Shown piece after piece: positions 63,928-64,000 of a stretch of DNA of 64,000 nt (positions within the stretch are counted from its first letter, which is position 1; each line of letters opens with the position of its first letter). The translations under genes were made by a program, and so were the position numbers. The notes below the pieces were generated by a model that saw only the letters and a program-made list of their open reading frames with translations, did no database searches and had not been told where the DNA came from. This stretch comes from Paenibacillus sp. 453mf (lineage in GTDB: Bacteria > Bacillota > Bacilli > Paenibacillales > Paenibacillaceae): positions 336,306 to 400,305 of the forward strand of contig NZ_FPAC01000002.1 of the NCBI RefSeq assembly GCF_900116105.1. Direction: 5' to 3'.

Positions 63928-64000
63928 CTAATTCCGGCCAAGAAATAAGCCGTTCAAACAAGAACACAGCAAGTAAGCTTCGATCAGAAGTTGAATAAAA

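Overview
The window reads as chromosomal DNA of a low-to-mid GC, spore-forming Firmicute, most probably Paenibacillus or a close relative. The evidence is a GerA/GerB/GerC germinant-receptor operon, an orphan sporulation-type histidine kinase, bacilliredoxin, strong AGGAGG ribosome sites with many GTG/TTG starts, YesN-type AraC DNA-binding domains, secreted enzymes carrying copper-amine-oxidase-like stalk domains, and Bacillus-type riboswitches (TPP, purine, yybP-ykoY). No phage, plasmid, CRISPR, tRNA or rRNA gene was seen. The only mobile-element trace is a decayed IS200/IS605-type tnpB relic.

Layout. 1-6.2 kb: a partial alpha/beta hydrolase, a GNAT acetyltransferase, an energy-coupling-factor transporter of the YkoC/YkoE/YkoD type, and a 14-TM drug exporter. 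6.3-14.5 kb: housekeeping genes (flavoprotein, KinB-like kinase, bacilliredoxin, nadE, acpS, mutY, sodA). 15-20.4 kb: a second GNAT, signal peptidase I, a QueG protein fused to an alkyltransferase-like domain, a YneF-like protein, folE, the tnpB relic and lipL. 20.5-28.1 kb: a long superoxide dismutase with an N-terminal helical extension, a membrane-anchored hydrolase, an IclR regulator, thiC behind a TPP riboswitch, a flavin-binding stress protein and a manganese catalase. 28.2-33.3 kb: a catabolic locus of an M20 amidohydrolase and an MFS carrier, divergent from a GAF/PucR regulator. 33.4-41.6 kb: aconitase, an amidase-like protein, ddl, uvsE, an inositol monophosphatase-family enzyme and small unknown proteins. 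41.7-45.4 kb: a secreted GDSL esterase, a short AraC-type protein, a rhamnogalacturonan acetylesterase interrupted by an in-frame TAG, and an ASRT-family protein. 45.4-52 kb, mostly minus strand: the ger operon, hemL and an LCP cell-wall ligase. 52-64 kb, plus strand: peroxiredoxin, polysaccharide deacetylase, TerC under a Mn2+ riboswitch, a MoxR-DUF58-transglutaminase cassette, guaA, and a purine permease under a guanine riboswitch. A strong promoter with an A/T-rich upstream element points out of the right edge.

Themes. Oxidative stress and manganese handling recur: two Mn/Fe superoxide dismutases, Mn catalase, peroxiredoxin Q, bacilliredoxin and the Mn2+-riboswitch-controlled TerC. Thiamine appears twice (thiC and a YkoE-type transporter), but only thiC has a visible TPP riboswitch. 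The most unusual object is the QueG-alkyltransferase-like fusion, in which the alkyl-acceptor cysteine (PCHR) is replaced by histidine (PHHR). Also notable are a duplicated expression platform behind the Mn2+ riboswitch and an identical half-site pair, GTTTCA-N5-TGAAAC, found both upstream of the aconitase gene and in the leader of the iclR gene.
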